Source: Branchiostoma floridae
Taxonomy: Eukaryota; Chordata; Leptocardii; Amphioxiformes; Branchiostomatidae
Length of the DNA stretch: 64,000 nucleotides
Assembly: GCF_000003815.2 (NCBI RefSeq)
Contig: NC_049983.1
Location: forward strand, 25,034,617 to 25,098,616
Direction of reading: 5' to 3'
Shown: positions 10,954 through 24,445 of the stretch, one piece after another
How positions within the stretch are numbered: position 1 is the stretch's first letter
Layout: every line of letters begins with the position of its first letter
Notes under the pieces: generated by a model
The model's database searches: none
Seen by the model: only the letters and a program-made list of their open reading frames with translations
Told to the model about the DNA's origin: nothing
Program-made: the position numbers and the translations under genes

Positions 10954-13900
10954 TTCAACATGCTGTCTGCGGGAGGATATCCGGGGTCCTTTCCTCCTCT
11001 CCTTCCGTTTCCGCTTCCTGGGCACTTCCGGTTCTCTCTCCAGACCAAGCTGGTACATGATCTGGAATGACGAAATGAAATTATGATAAACCGAGCATAG
11101 AATATTTTTGTCTATCATTTTTCCATAATTTTAAACATTTGTTATTTTATTTTTGCCGTACAATTCGTCTTCCATTTATGTTGACATGGATGTGTGTGCA
11201 GACCACCTACAGCAATACTTTTTTCATTGCTTTTTCCATGTTAATTTCGGACACTTGACTTAAGATTGCATACCCTTTGTACATTGTCAGTTTAGAATAA
11301 AATGTACTGAATTCAGAAGTCGATAGTTTTTATCTCCGCCACTGTGTTCCTCCGATGAATCTGTGTTTAAGACCATTCTTATCCCAAACTACACACTCTT
11401 GTTTTAGGAAGAGTAGCCCTATGGAGCTGTAGTTATGTACGAGGAGACTTTGTACCTCCTACACTTGTTATCTTCGCCAGCGAAGATTATAAGATTGCTT
11501 ACTTGGGTCTGTATGTAGGTCAACAGCATATAAGTCGAGAAATTGTGGATGGAACTTTTTGATTTTTTGTAGGTGTGTAGCGGTTGTCGAAAGGCATGCC
11601 TAGTTTGAAAATGGTTTACCTGGCGTTTTCCTACGGTACAGCAGCGACCTTTGTATTTTTTCGAGGTTTGTTTCGAGAAGCATAACTCAAAATGCAGCTG
11701 GGCGATTTCTACGATATTTGGCAGGTGTGTAGCGGTTGTGTAAAGGATTGTCATGTGCGAGAATGGTTTAGCTAGCTTTTACCTATGGTGCTGTAGCTGG
11801 CTTTGTATGTAATTGCGTTTGTCTGTTAACACGATAACTCGAGATGTTCTACATGGATGCTAATGATATTTTGTTGATAGGTAGGGGACACAGAAAGGAA
11901 GGTCAAGTTCGATAATGGGCCTCCTAGCGACTTGTTTTGGTACTGCAAGTGAGCGTCAAAGGTTGCGCCTAAATTTTCCAGAAGTGCCATGTTCATGATT
12001 TTTAAGTGGTGGATAGCTGTTGGGACTAGGAGTGAATGGTGTAATTTTGGGCCCCCTAGCAGCTTGTTTGGAACTGCAGTGGGTCTTATAGTTTGTAACT
12101 TTTAAAAAGGATAACTGCAGAGGGGATTGATGGATATTCTTTGCTTTTGGTAGGTAGGTACTTAGGGTGATTATCAACATAATGAGATGCTAATTATGTA
12201 AATTGCGATCTACTTAATATAATTACTTTGGGATTCTCATCATGGAGAGAACCACATCCATTACAAAAGTGGTGTGCAGTGCAACATGACACTGGCACCA
12301 TTGTCACCCTAGTCCAGCACTAATGTGTGGACCATTAATCTTCATTTATCATTCAAGCCCTTCAGACAGAAGCAGAAGCCTGATCTCCTTTCCCTGACAA
12401 GGGCCAGTCACACCAAATTAACCCCCTGTCCTCAGTCTCAGGAATAGCACAGACAAATCAAAGGTGGAGCAGAACTAATCGTCATGCCATGGCAGGGTGT
12501 TACACGCCCGCCCGTTTGAGGCATAAGACATGGTCACGTAAAAAAAGATTAAAACATCGCGGTGGGCCAAATCAGGCTGTCAAAGGTGCCAACGTAATCC
12601 TCATGAGTTGTTCGATCGCATACAGTACGCTTAATGATTCAAATACTATTTCGGGATGAGATTTGAAGAGTCAAAGTTGGCCTTCAAACTGGCTCTTTTT
12701 GCCTGATTTTGGCCTCGATTTCACACTGCATGGGGGTTTCCGTGCAACCGATTACGACAATATCATATACTTCCGGGTTGTACGAGTGCGGTCATAGAAC
12801 GCGGGCGGTATCGTATCTTGTCTCGGTTTGTGCTAGGTTGTAGAGGAGGATCTAAGTAAGGCTTATGAATATACTAATACTTGGAGATTAGCAATTACTA
12901 TGCCTGTCAATCAGCTATTTTGTCTTTGCGGGGCTATGAATGGGGGGATCTGAGTAGCCTGACGTGATAGCCAGGCCAGGTAGACTGTGTAAAATACCTC
13001 TGACTTAACTCGCGATTGCAAATCTTTACTTACTATTTTCATGAGATGGACACAAACATTCACCAAGGCGGGGCCGTAACAATCCTTACGTATGACCCTT
13101 AGGTAACCCTTAGATGACCTATTATCTAATATATAGGCCAGTCACTCAAAGTTTGTTTATTATTTCTTTTTTTTACGAAAAGACTGCAATGTACATTTTG
13201 TAGAGTGAAATCTTATATAAAACTAAAGACCTAGCCTAACCTAGCCTAACTAAAGACCTTACATCCAGCTTTGCTATATTAACATCTCGTATTAAGCTGT
13301 ATTTGGTGCTTATCCGGCCCATTATAGCCATAATTACATACATTAATCATTCAAAAACAACGACCTTCGATAAAGAATGTTTATTTGGCGAAGATGTGTG
13401 TTCGAGGAACTCTAGTTGTGCATTAAAGTTATCATTGAAGTGGCCAAACTTCCTCGGGAAAATACATACTCCCTCTAGCGTAGTTGATAGTCTGGTAGAG
13501 ACTATCACTCATCCAACTTCCTCGGGTGACCGGACTTATAATTCTGGGCTTGCCGTACGCGCGAGCGATTGAACTAAGTGTTGGTAATTACCGTTTTCAG
13601 CGTGAAATTACAGACGACCTTCATTCACGGGCGTGTGTCTCTGCATGACGTGAGTAAGGCCACGTTAGCCGGATTTGACGGATGACTTCCGCGTGTGCAT
13701 TTCAGTTTTATCTGCTTCGTATGATCATGAATAGAAATATTCTCCCAAACGACCAGAGCAAGTGCAATTCAGTTTCAAGTGCAAGTACGAAAGATTGATG
13801 CCCTGCCCGGTCCCCAGGTTTTTGTCTCCAGGTTCCCAAATTTCTTTGAATAAGAAAAATCTATGACTTTTCAACGGATAATAAGGCCATGTTGATTTAG

Positions 13901-16900
13901 TTATATGGATGGCATCTGAGCACGCATCAATTTTCGGTTGTTTTCAAAAATAGTTTTTAACCATGCTTTAAATCATACAAAGCAGCTACAAAACGAGCAG
14001 ATATATGCCGTAGATAATAAAATGAATATCAGAAAACAGATACCAATGTCAATGTTAATTTCAAGGTCAATGAACACGAATGTGAAAAATCTATTGTTCG
14101 GTATATCAAACTCTGTGTTTGTAATTTATTCAACGTTGCAGACCACTTCCAGATTTTATACTGACATTTTTATGTCATCCATATAATCAAGTCAACATGG
14201 CCTTACTGAGTTGGAGTAGCTAGAAGATGTCATTCATAAAACAAACTTCGGTTGCCCGAATTAACTCTTACCTGCTTTACTTGTTCATGCAGTCCCTCCC
14301 AGTACGTTTCGTTGCGGTTGACTGCGCCCAGCATACGGCCAAGCTGGTATTAGGAAGACAAGAGATGAACCAGGTCAAAAGATACAAAAAATTCGAGATT
14401 CTGCTGCAATACCAAGGTCACACACTAGGGGGAACAAAATTGACCCTGACCTTTGTCATTCCAACACCTACCGACATACCAAATATCTTTACAATCTGTC
14501 CAGCGGTTCATGAGTTATGTTGACGACAAATATTCGGAAACACAAACAGACAGACACGCCAAACACTATGCCTCCATTTGTCATGGAGGTAATTAAGCCA
14601 ACTGGTCAGCGAATCCACAGAGTGAAATATCCGGGTATTTGCAAACTTTAGATTCTGATTGAAAAACATCGATTTTCTTCTGACGGACGGGCTTCTGGGG
14701 TACAGTGATTCAGTCATCCGTGGGTAGAATATATCCATCATCATCACGTTCTAAGGCCTTTCTAAGACTTTCATGGATGAGAACCTCTGGAAAACCCAAA
14801 ACCGATGTGTAAGGGTGAAAAAAAATGCTGCTAAAGCACAGGACTAAACATCCAGTCCATTCTTTCCCGGCCTTGGTTTGTCTTATGTTCACCTCTAGTA
14901 AGACCTTGGCTCAAACCTGTCCTTGGTGCTGAACACCTTCCTTTAAAGCCCAATGTTTCTCTGGATCAAACCGGTCAGGTCATCCGTGGGCCAAATATAT
15001 CCATCATCATCACATGCTAAGGCCACACTGACTATCATGGATAACATCCTCTGGAGAACCCAAAACTGATGCGCGCGCGAAATAAAAAGAAAATCCAGCA
15101 AAAAATGCTACTAAACTGTTACAATACTAACCAGTCCATTCTTTCCCGGCTTTGGTTTGTCTTATGTTCACCTTGGCTCAAACCTGTCCTTGGTGCTGAA
15201 CACTTTCCGTTAAACCCCAATGTTTCTCTGGATCAAACCGGTCAGGGCATCCGTTGGCAAAATATATCCATCATCATCACATGCTAAGGCTACACTGACT
15301 TTCATGGAAGACATCCTATGGAGAAACCAAAGCTGATGCGTCAGATAAAAAGAAAAATCCAACAAAAAATGCTACTTAACCACCCAATCCATTCTTTCCC
15401 TCGCCTTGGTTTGTATTATATCCACTATACTCTAGTAATACTGTAAGAGACAAACGTCGCCATTTCAATCATACTACCATTCTTATTCAAAGAGGGAACA
15501 AGGGCGCTGTGGCCCCATACCATGACCATGTGCCCTCTTAGAGCAGGTCCTCTGGCAAGCATAAAGTGACCAGGGATGCTATTGGGTAAAATTCCTCTTC
15601 CATTGTACAGATATAGAGTGATATAGATGGTAGCGCCAATACTACGCACTTCCTTTGCTCAAACATGTCCTTGGTGCTAAATACTTTCCGCTAGAACGCC
15701 ATTGCTTCCGTGGCTCACATCTTTGCCTAGTGCTGAGCACTTTCCGTAACTACCCGAATGTTTCCATGGGTCACACCTGTCCTTGGTGCTGAACACTTTC
15801 CATGGTCCAATCCCAATGTTTATTTGGAACAAACCTGTCCCTGGTGCTGAACACTTTCCGTCACAACCCCGATGTTTTCTCGAGCCAAACCTGTCCTTAG
15901 TGCTGAACAAATTCCGTTACAATTCTAACTTTCTCGTAACTATAACTTTAATCTAATGCTATGTATTATTATTAATTGTCAGAATGTTATTGCTAAATCA
16001 ACACAATTCGGTCTATTTGAACAAAACATAGCCAAGTTGATTTTGTAAAGATTAATTGGATTAGATTAGATTAGATTAGATTGGATTGGATTGGATTTGA
16101 TTGGATTTGAACCCCTATGAGTATGACACACTAGTCTTTTTCCCCCACTAACAGGGAACTGTATTAGTTCGGCCCGCGTTAACTTAAGAACTTCCCGACT
16201 GTTGTAAGCCTGACGTGATAATCCTCGCCCGTCACTTTGATGAATGTCTGCAGACCGAGCAGACAACAGGAGCTGCTTTGGGGAGACGGTAAACGAGAAG
16301 ACTGCGCGGCTCAAGTAGCTTAACCGCATAGAGGTTGTATTTCAGGATCCTGCTAAGAGGATTTTGAGTATACGGAGCTTCCTGTTAATGGATCCGTCGC
16401 TTTAATGCAGATTAGATGGCCGATCGTAGACGGATACTTCACGGCAACAAGTCGCCAAAAATCTGCGCCTTACATCATGAGCGCGGTGTGGTGCATAGTG
16501 ATGATTCTGTGTTAGAGTTAGAAGAGCCGTCGTAAGGAGGTCGCTGGCGGTATAAGGACAGATCACCTGGAATAACATCACAGAGGCTACAAGACGCGCT
16601 CCATTCCTAATACCCCCTTCACATTAGGCGCCAATCGATCGGACGACGAGTCTGCGAGCTCTAAATTACGAGGAGGCATGACCCTGATGGCCACGAAGAA
16701 ATGGCTGAGTTCCCCCTTCCCGTCAGGGTTATGCCTCCTCGTAATTTTGAGCTCGCAGACTCATCGTCCGATCGAATCGCGCCTAATGTGAAGGGGGTAT
16801 AAGGACTTCTAGGGATAGTATATGACAGATTTCACCTTTGCGTATTGATTGTTTTTGTGACTTCAGAGAATAAGTTCAATGTAAAATATTTGATTATTTA

Positions 16901-19900
16901 TTTTGGTATTGATTGATTCATGTACCCGTGACCTCCTACACCCTTACCGATCTATGTAGGTATGTTCGTGGATGGATAGCGTAACTTTAGAAAACTGGGA
17001 TGGATTGAATTGATATTTGGTATGTATATGTAGGTAGGTCTTCATCAGGCCACGAAAAGATTAGATTTTGAGCCTTCTAGTTCGATGTGTACCTGCTACA
17101 GATAAGGTAACTCCTGTTACATCCCCGTTTCTGTTAATGTCATACATTTTAGCCATATATCTTGTTCAATGAGTACTGCCGTTGGTAAAAGCTATTTTTC
17201 CTGATATCTTGCTGAGAATTCAAAACGATTAGATCCCCCCCCCCCCCCATTGTGACTTGTTACGGCACTGCAGCAGAACTTCCGGTTTTGATATCTTGTT
17301 GTTGCTCTTATCGAGCATCCCACACGAAGGGGGCCATATACGATGTGTAATTGTGGCTGAGCAGCTGAACTTGAGATGGCCAAATGGATTTGATATGTGG
17401 GTAGGTTTTATTGATACCTTAAAATAACAATATTTTCAACCCCAAGTGGCTTATTACGGTACTGCAGCAGAACTCCAGTTTTTTTTTATATCTCGTTGTT
17501 TTTTCAGCATCCTACATACAGGGAGTGTGATATATCGCACAGCTCTCGTAGGTCTAAGCGCCGGGCAATCTCTCCCTCCAATATCGGCACAATCTCTGCC
17601 CCGCCGACTTTCAATTACCGCGCGCACGGCCGTGAAATTAGATTACTTTGCCGATGTCAGGTAACCTGGAATCCGGTCCACCGTGGATTGGCCGGGCTAC
17701 CTTCGGGACAGGAGAATCTTTCCGCCGCCGGGGTGATCTTTCACACCCGGTAGGAGTTTAATTGGCATCTCGTGGCTGGGCAATTAAACTCCCACTTGGG
17801 AAAGTCCTACAATGTGAAGATCCTACCGGGTGCAGACGATCACCCCGGCGGGGCTTTACCTGCCCCGTAGAGAGCCTACACAAGCTACGTAGCCCGCCCT
17901 AGCCACGTAACGACTGGATTCCAGGTTAAATAAGGTCTAGGCGGAGGTACACACAGGGATAATACGGGCCTTGACGGGTCGCTAACGGGAGGTAGCGCCG
18001 GCCGTTAGGTGATACTTACACACGCGCAAACACTTGCACCGCCGGTAAGAAGTGATAACTTTTACAGGGTGACATAAAATAAGGGATCAAGAAAATGCTT
18101 AGGGAGTCAGAAAAGGGCAGTGATATCAGTTTCAAAGGGAGCTTTCTTTCTTTGGGTAAGGTAAGCTGAAACATGGATTTTAACTGCCGTTCCGACTGTA
18201 GCGAAACGTTGACTGTGTTATGGGATCTGCGCTGAAGTCAGATGTGAAATTGTTCTTTTTTTACCTCCATGAAACTGGAATATTGCTTTGGGCCTTGTTT
18301 TGGGTCTGTCTATGTGTGTCTATGTGTGTATGTTTGTAAATATCTCTGGCTGGCATAATTAAGAATCTATGGATGAATGGTGTTGATGTTTGATATGTCT
18401 TGGATTCCAAGACCAACCTAACGACATACCAAATATCATCGGCTTTCTAAGTGGGAAAGACAACAGTTAAGGGCCCTCCTAACGACTGACCTTGGTACTG
18501 AAGCATAATTTCCAAACTTTGTATCTTTGTCCTATACACGCTAGTTACTTTACTGGGAATACGTTGTGTTTTGCTTCCTTTTTTTATGCCATGTTATGAT
18601 TTAACATGTGTTGTAGTGTGCTACACTGAGCTATGTTGCGTTATGAATCGTCACCATGCCACTGACTTATAGTAACGATAGAAAAGTCATAGGAATGTTT
18701 TAGATTAGCCTGCTAAGCTAGGGTGAAGGTGACACATGTACTGATAGTGCATTGCCATAACTAAGTAAAGATCGCCCTTCTTCCGTTATGTGTGCATTTA
18801 TCACTGCCACTGTAGGCTTAACATCTTGGCAAGCTAGTCAGTCATACGCTAGCAATGGTAAAGGTCCCATGGCCTTGTTCAGGCTGTATGGGTACCGGTA
18901 GTCGGTTGTTAATTCACTGTGTCTAGGGCACGGTATTTGAAGGCGGTTATGCGGTTAATGGAAAGAGCATGCTTTCCTATGTAGGTTACACTCACGTACT
19001 AGAATGTGACGTCTTTAGTGGTTATCATGTTGCATGGTTATTTCACCAACATTTTCATTGTTAAAAACGCCTCAAAAGATTCTCTTCCTACTAAGATCAT
19101 CGCATCAATCTATTATAGAATGCATGGGGCATTTCATTTTGAACTGTCTTCCCCGTAATAGTTACGTAGATTCAGTGCCTTATTCTGTATCGTATGTACA
19201 TTCATCTACTTAATATTTGTATGTTAGAATTTAGATAATCTACATATATTTAGACCACATTCATTCATTTTTATGTATCTAATCTTTCTTCACTTGTAAT
19301 TAGTCCCATGGGCATGAATTTGCAATTACACATCATCATTACACCAACCAGTGCCACGGGCTTGATAAGGTAAATGTAGTCCTATACACTTTTCCAGGCC
19401 GTCAGCGCAGTGGGTTGTTGTCCACTGCATGTGTCTAGGACACGATATTGGAAGGCAAACTCTCTCCTATCACCGCCTTTTACCTCCCAAGCCGACGTCA
19501 GGTACCCATTTTTACACCAGGTGGAGTGAGTAGAGTTGTGTAAAATGCACGTCCCAAGGACCCACCGTCTAACCATAAAAGGTACTCTTGTCCTTGATTC
19601 CGGTGCCTGCTAGACTGACCATTCGAGTATCGACACCAATGAGTCACAACAAATGCTCTCAGTCTAATAGTCTTTAGTTGACCCAGATTCGTAGCATGTC
19701 TAGCACACTTTCACATGATGATCCTGTTTTGGTGGCTCTGAACAACAAGCGGTGTGTTCAAACTACATCATACGTCCCGTCATAGGCCAGCATAACTTGC
19801 ATTTTCAAAAACATCGCCCTCAGAAAATTCATGTAAAGAGGATTTGAACGCTATTCAAAAATACGCGTCTCTGAATTTGTTTTTGAAGCTCTAATCTGCG

Positions 19901-22900
19901 TCAAGGAATGGGCAATCCATTGCTTTTATGACGTCGTAATTTGAGTATGTCCATTTTTTGTGTTGGACATTACAGTTAAACTTTGCCACAGAAAGATAGC
20001 AGAAGGTATGGCACACATTCTCCAAGTGAGAAATGAACCAGTGGTAAGAGGAAGCTAAGTCTGAATGAATGTTTCCTGTATGTTGACCTCTTTACCGATC
20101 GGACGGTCATTATTTGTCCGACTGTAATGGCTTTCGCCGGTTAGAGACAGAGGGAGAATGGAGATGAAATCAAGCGTACAGGATAATGCCAGCTGTTAAA
20201 TAGACCTTTCAATGCGATATCGGTCAGCGGCCTGTCAGCGGACTGGTAACTAGGGTACGGTGTATCGATACAAAACCTTTTTTTTTCTTGTTGGACCGAT
20301 CCGGAAAAACCGGACCTGAAAAAAATCAGCAGACCGCGCGCGGATGTTGGACCGATTCCAAATTGAACAGATTATACCGGCACTGAGGTAGCAGATGTTC
20401 ACGTTTTCTGAGCAAGAGCAAAGTAGAGGAGAGTTGATAGTCATTTTTATCAAGCTTTTACAGTCAAACTTGAGAGAGGCAGTTAGCATTGTTTTTGGTG
20501 TGTCTTTTAAATCATAATTTTCGTTGCAGAAAGCTGCCCGGTCGGTCCCCGGTTTGGAAATGTGGCGTAGGCCTAAGCTCTGAAGTAAGGCTCCGGTCTT
20601 ATTTTCAAAACGGGGCCCGGTCGGGCTGTTTGTGGAAACGCAAAATAGACATGTGTACTTGAACATACACAAATAATGTCCACGACTACTAGTTTCCCGA
20701 AAGCTGGCCGGGCGGGCCCCGGTTTGGAAATGTGACGCAGCCTAAGCTCAGAGGTAACTATCCAACCTCCAACCGAGCCGTACCTGCCCAGTGATCGACC
20801 AGATGTCAGAACAATGCGCCTCCGCACTATGTCATCACCGCCAGCACAATAAGTGGCCGGACGTTCTTAATAGTACGGCGGGTTGTGCCCTTAGCTTAAT
20901 GGTGAGCGGGAATGGCTTTCCGATACGACAGCAAATACCGTATGGGTAAGCAAAAATCAAATAAATGGATGATAGCCTTTAGATCTCACGATATGATGAT
21001 AAACGCACAAAGCTGTTCACATTTTTTCCGCTTGTCCAAAAAAATGATACTTTTCGTTCCATATATCCTTGGAGGTGTACTTATACCCCAAATCAAACAA
21101 TTTTTACACCTTAGGATCAATAGTGTATATGGAACAAAACGGTAGAGGAAATAGAAAGCCCGATAAAAACGTCAAAAAGAAGTAACAAAAAACAGCTGGA
21201 GCCTAACTTCTGCTTGGAGTGTATGTAAAACCGTGCCCTATACACAGTGGATAACAACAAAATTGACATACTCTTTTCTCCCAAAATCGGTCAAAATAAC
21301 ACTGTTTCAATATCAGGGCAATTGAAATGACAGTTACAATACAATAATTATGTTAATTCGCTATAGCTATAGGTGGAATTTAAGATGACAACAAAAACAG
21401 GTTGACTCTTAGGATATGGGAGAATTACCAGCGGTGTGGATAAGGAAGTCAACCCCCAGGGATGGACCGGGACGAGGAGGGATACAAGCTTAACCGCATT
21501 TGGGATTGTTCTTTCGCCGCTAAAGCGCCACCTACATCGGCTACTTATAGCGGCGAGAAGCGGAACTTAAGTCAGAAGCTCTGAGGAAGCTGTCTGAGAG
21601 ACATCAAAACGTAAGCCAAGTAAGTACCTACTGGTTGTGAAAAGAATTCCCCCATATCCTATATTCTACCAACCTGATGAAACTATGTTCGGAAGGTTGA
21701 CTCACAGTTTGGTATTCTCCCCGTGGTGTCAGTGAAAAGCAAAGTGCTGACACTGTTTAGGTGCTAATTACCTAATTAAGCCGTAAAACATTCGGGCTAA
21801 TTGAGGGTTGGTGCTGTATGTTGGCATCATATTTTCTTTCATTTGCTGAAACTGCCAAACAGGCAATTACTTATTATTTTCTTGCAATCTTTTGGTAATG
21901 AAGGAGTGTCGCAATTGGATATGCTGACGATTTCAATATCGTTGGCATCTACCGATCCCCTTGAAAACTGTGGCATTTAATGTAAAGCTTATAGATTAAC
22001 CTTTCATTAAATCAATGAAGGTTGCATTTAGATTTAGATTTATTGAGATTGCTTATAATGCAATACATGGCAAACCCGAGCAGTTTAGCTGATTTTGGGT
22101 GCCAAAACACACTTACATTTATACCACTCACAGAAAACACATAATTAACTCAAATGGTTAACGCATACTTCAAATGAAACAACAAGATTAAACCTAAACC
22201 TTATTGAGTAGAACATTTTATAAGTTATACTTGATATGTAGATTTGGAACTTGGATTGGAATCATGCAAAGCTTACAGACAAACTTCTCAATCTTTCTCT
22301 ACATTTTCTGGCGTCGGGTATCCATTTCATCGATGAAGGTTAGACGTCCAGGTAATAAGATACGCCAAATAGCAATTACTCAAGCAACTTGATATGATTT
22401 TGGAAGAGGTCTCCGCTGACTGTTTCGAAAATCATATCCATTGAGCAATCGCTATTTGGAATATTCATTACACTCCCCCCCCCTCGTAATTCTGCCATGG
22501 GTTACAATAAGACGTCTTAATTGCCTTAAAGAAACGCATTAAGATGTGGTAATTACATTATATGGTCACGTGTAAAACTTACATAAAATCGTTTTCACTT
22601 AATCCTTAAGCGGCAAGGGTTACAGCAAGTCGTTGTTAACCTGTAAGGAATGTGCTAAAATCACCCTTAAGATCATCTCTACCCAGATTAAAAAGTGGCA
22701 TAAGATAGTATCAAAGCTGGCCAAGGTCAAATGGAGCCAATGCACACTCCTAGGCCGGCTTCACTCCTCTGACAGCTTTTGATACTGTCTTATGATACCG
22801 TAGGATCTGCTTGGACATTACTTCAAGAAACGTAGTTCTTCTTACGTCGATGTAGGTTAGACATCCAGGTAATAAGATACGCCAAAAAGTAGTTACTCAA

Positions 22901-23364
22901 GCAACTGGATATGGTTTTGGAAACGGTCGGACGTTTCGGATAGAATCCACTATCCTTCGTCAGTGACAGTTCTTCTTACGTAGTCCAGTCTAAGGAGACC
23001 TTCTGTATTAATTAAGGAATAGCGTATTAAGGTAAGGCGTAGTAATAACCTTTAAGGACCGCAGAAGGTGCTGGTCGGTGTCTTCCCCAGTCCTTTCCAA
23101 GACGTGCACCAGCAGCGCGCTCAGTCTCGGGTAATCCTTCTCCAGCGAGGCGTTACGGAACTGCCTGAGCCAGTCCTCGGGCGGGATGGCGCCTGCCCCC
23201 GCCGGGATCTCACCCTGCCCCCGGGGGTACTCCGACACGAGAGGAGACCTCTCCGCAGTGCCTCCGTGCGATGTAACCAAAACAAACGCCTCCCACAAAC
23301 ACACCAGTCCCGTGGATAACATAACCACATTGGGAAAATCCGCGAAGTTCAGATGGAGAAACAT
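10948..23364 (-). CDS. Tentative secreted helical polypeptide with basic tail (three exons in phase)
   Basis: The function is not recognised. Three minus-strand exons fit together: 23050-23364 (ATG at 23364, or 23322), 14272-14343 and 10948-11061 (stop). All junctions are phase 0; the second exon has a good pyrimidine tract with CAG and a CAG/GTAAGA donor, the third follows ATTCCAG. The first donor (AAG/GTTATT) is weak. The joined product would be 166 residues: a hydrophobic signal-like segment (about 16-33), a proline/glycine spacer, amphipathic stretches around PEDWLRQFRNASLEKDY and ETYWEGLHEQVKQIMYQLGL, then a very basic tail (PRKRKRKERRKGPR). There are no cysteines after the signal segment, and two N-glycosylation sequons (NAS, NET). 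That suggests a hormone- or cytokine-like helical factor with heparin binding, or a nuclear protein if the signal is not real. Additional exons in the long introns may be missed. Confidence 0.45.
11400..12200. repeat. Dispersed repeat fragments inside the long intron
   Basis: Repeated phrases such as 'GGTAGGTGTGTAGCGGTTGT', 'ATAACTCAAAATG' and 'CCTAGCGACTTGTTTTGGTACTGCA' recur in this block and, inverted or diverged, at 14380-14590, 16920-17500, 18300-18560, 23690-23790 and 45230-45960. They belong to a common element bounded by ACCTCCATGAAA-type ends. There is no coding sequence. From 12200 to 13880 nothing further is recognised. Confidence 0.45.
13883..14205. repeat. Foldback MITE family F3, copy 2
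   Basis: Ends AAGGCCATGTTGATTTAGTTATATGGATGGCATC and GATGTCATCCATATAATCAAGTCAACATGGCCTTA type inverted repeats, with an A/T-rich interior. It lies 66 bp from the candidate exon at 14272-14343. Confidence 0.75.
14713..15910. repeat. Tandem repeat block: about 266-bp units, then about 65-70-bp units
   Basis: The phrase CATCCGTGGG...AATATATCCATCATCATCAC begins at 14715, 14981 and 15248, a period of 266-267 bp. Each unit also contains TCTTTCCCGGCCTTGGTTTG and CCTGTCCTTGGTGCTGAACAC. From 15655 to 15910 only the 'CCTGTCCTTGGTGCTGAACACTTTCCGT' part is amplified, about four copies. No coding frame persists through the units. Confidence 0.8.
16053..16110. repeat. GATTA/GATTG pentanucleotide microsatellite
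   Basis: Perfect GATTA units followed by GATTG and GATTTG variants. Confidence 0.85.
16610..16800. repeat. MITE family F4 (ATACCCCCTTCACATTAGGCG ends), copy 1
   Basis: Long inverted arms: ATACCCCCTTCACATTAGGCGCC, ATCGATCGGACGACGAGTCTGCGAGCTC and TTACGAGGAGGCATGACCC on the left are mirrored on the right, leaving a short central loop (ACGAAGAAATGGC). A sister copy is at 39682-39864. Confidence 0.8.
17648..17936. repeat. Foldback repeat, G/C-rich
   Basis: TAACCTGGAATCC, GGCCGGGCTACC and CCGGGGTGATC...CACCCGGTAGGA on the left pair with TCCTACCGGGTG, GATCACCCCGG, GTAGCCCGCCC and GGATTCCAGGTTA on the right. Probably a MITE; no coding frame. The DNA from 17937 to 20260 contains only further dispersed-repeat fragments and no recognised gene. 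Confidence 0.55.
20266..20790. repeat. Diverged repeat with duplicated CCCCGGTTTGGAAATGTG segments
   Basis: A segment reading CCCCGGTTTGGAAATGTGG(C)GTAGGCCTAAGCTC occurs near 20547 and again near 20717, and a related CGGTCGGGCCCCGGTTTGGAAATGTGACG occurs near 39993. The CGGACC / GGTCCG motifs at 20295-20355 are inverted. The element type is not recognised. From 20800 to 22315 nothing else is recognised. Confidence 0.4.
22316..22465. repeat. Foldback MITE family F5 (AAGATACGCCAAATAGCAATTACTC), copy 1
   Basis: The segment TAGACGTCCAGGTAATAAGATACGCCAAATAGCAATTACTCAAGCAACTTGATATG is followed by an inverted CATATCCATTGAGCAATCGCTATTTGG. Relatives at about 22850-22975 (one arm) and 24636-24790 (both arms). 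Confidence 0.55.
22679..22818. repeat. Foldback MITE family F6, copy 1
   Basis: GGCATAAGATAGTATCAAAGCTGGCCAAGG pairs with CAGCTTTTGATACTGTCTTATGATACC, with an outer CAGATT/ATCTGC. A second copy is at 24291-24445, where the ends read TCTCCAAGCAGATCCTACGG and TAGGATCTGATTGGAGA. Confidence 0.55.
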
Positions 23365-23604
23365 TCTACACGGCTCCACTACTCGACCTGTCAGAGAGAA
23401 ATTGTTATTATATCGAGCGCCGTTTCCTCCACGGTAGGTTGGGAGGCTGGGTATGATCGGCGGTCGCGCAGGGACATCCCGAGATGATGGGAATTACAGA
23501 TGAGGGCTGTACCACTTTAACATTTACAGGGGGGATTATTCCTCTGGAGCAAAGAATCTGCCAATATTGCAACAAAATAGGATAGAGGATGAGTGTGATA
23601 TAGT

Positions 23605-23690
23605 TTTGGGTATGTCTGTGTGTCTGTCTGTCTGTGTGTCTGTCTGTCTGTCTGTGTGTCTGTCTGTCTGTGTGTCTGTCTGTTTTGGTC
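23605..23690. repeat. TGTC/TGTG microsatellite
   Basis: Alternating TCTG and TGTG tetranucleotide units. It lies at the start of a dispersed repeat that continues to about 23790. Confidence 0.8.
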
Positions 23691-24290
23691 TCCCTAGCAG
23701 GTTGCTCTGGAACTGTAGGGTATTTTTGTCAAAATCTTCTAAGGAGGATAACTGAAGAAGGGAACAACAAATTTACATGATATTTTTGTGGACTGTACTT
23801 AATACACCAACGAAAGAAACTTCCCTAATTTCCGTTATATAAATAGTAAGGAAAAATTCATATTTCTTATACAACTAGATAAATTCTGTACTATTGATTA
23901 CAACAGCTGCCCATATGTTTACAACTGTCTTAAGAAGCGAGAAGAAGTTAAACTTGTAAACACAAGCACATAGTAGTCCCTGTAGATGTAGAAATATAAC
24001 ACTTTAATTATATGAAGTTGTGCCTTATCGCTGTGACCTGTACTGTACCTTGTTTGAGCATAAATGTACAATAAAGGTCTTCCATTCATCATTTCTAAAG
24101 AAATGATTGAAGTGTTGAGGACACCGATGGGAAAGCCACAAACCTCTTAGTGGCGAGAGGTTTGCTGTAATTACTGTTTAACTGCGGCGGTTAAACGGCA
24201 CGGAGCGCCGGGAATGGTGATGGAATGGCGACGCGGGCAGTTGGGCATGTAGGGTAATTATAAAAGTGGTATGGAGGGGGGTGAGACTTG

Positions 24291-24445
24291 ATCTCCAAGC
24301 AGATCCTACGGTAGTATAAGATAGTATTAAAAGCTGGCAGAGGAGTGAAGCCGGCTTAGTAGTGTGTTTCGCTACCTTTTGGCTGACTACAATCCTTGGC
24401 CAGTTTGGTACTATCTCGTGCCATTGTAGGATCTGATTGGAGATT
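24291..24445. repeat. Foldback MITE family F6, copy 2
   Basis: Inverted ends TCTCCAAGCAGATCCTACGG and CATTGTAGGATCTGATTGGAGA, inner AGATAGTATTAAAAGCTGGC versus GCCAGTTTGGTACTATCT. Confidence 0.6.

Noticed and set aside
10948-11061. PDGF/VEGF-type growth factor, suggested by the basic tail
   Set aside because: The polybasic tail and a proline spacer are only vaguely similar. No cystine-knot exon was found on the minus strand between the three exons and the candidate has no cysteines after its signal segment.
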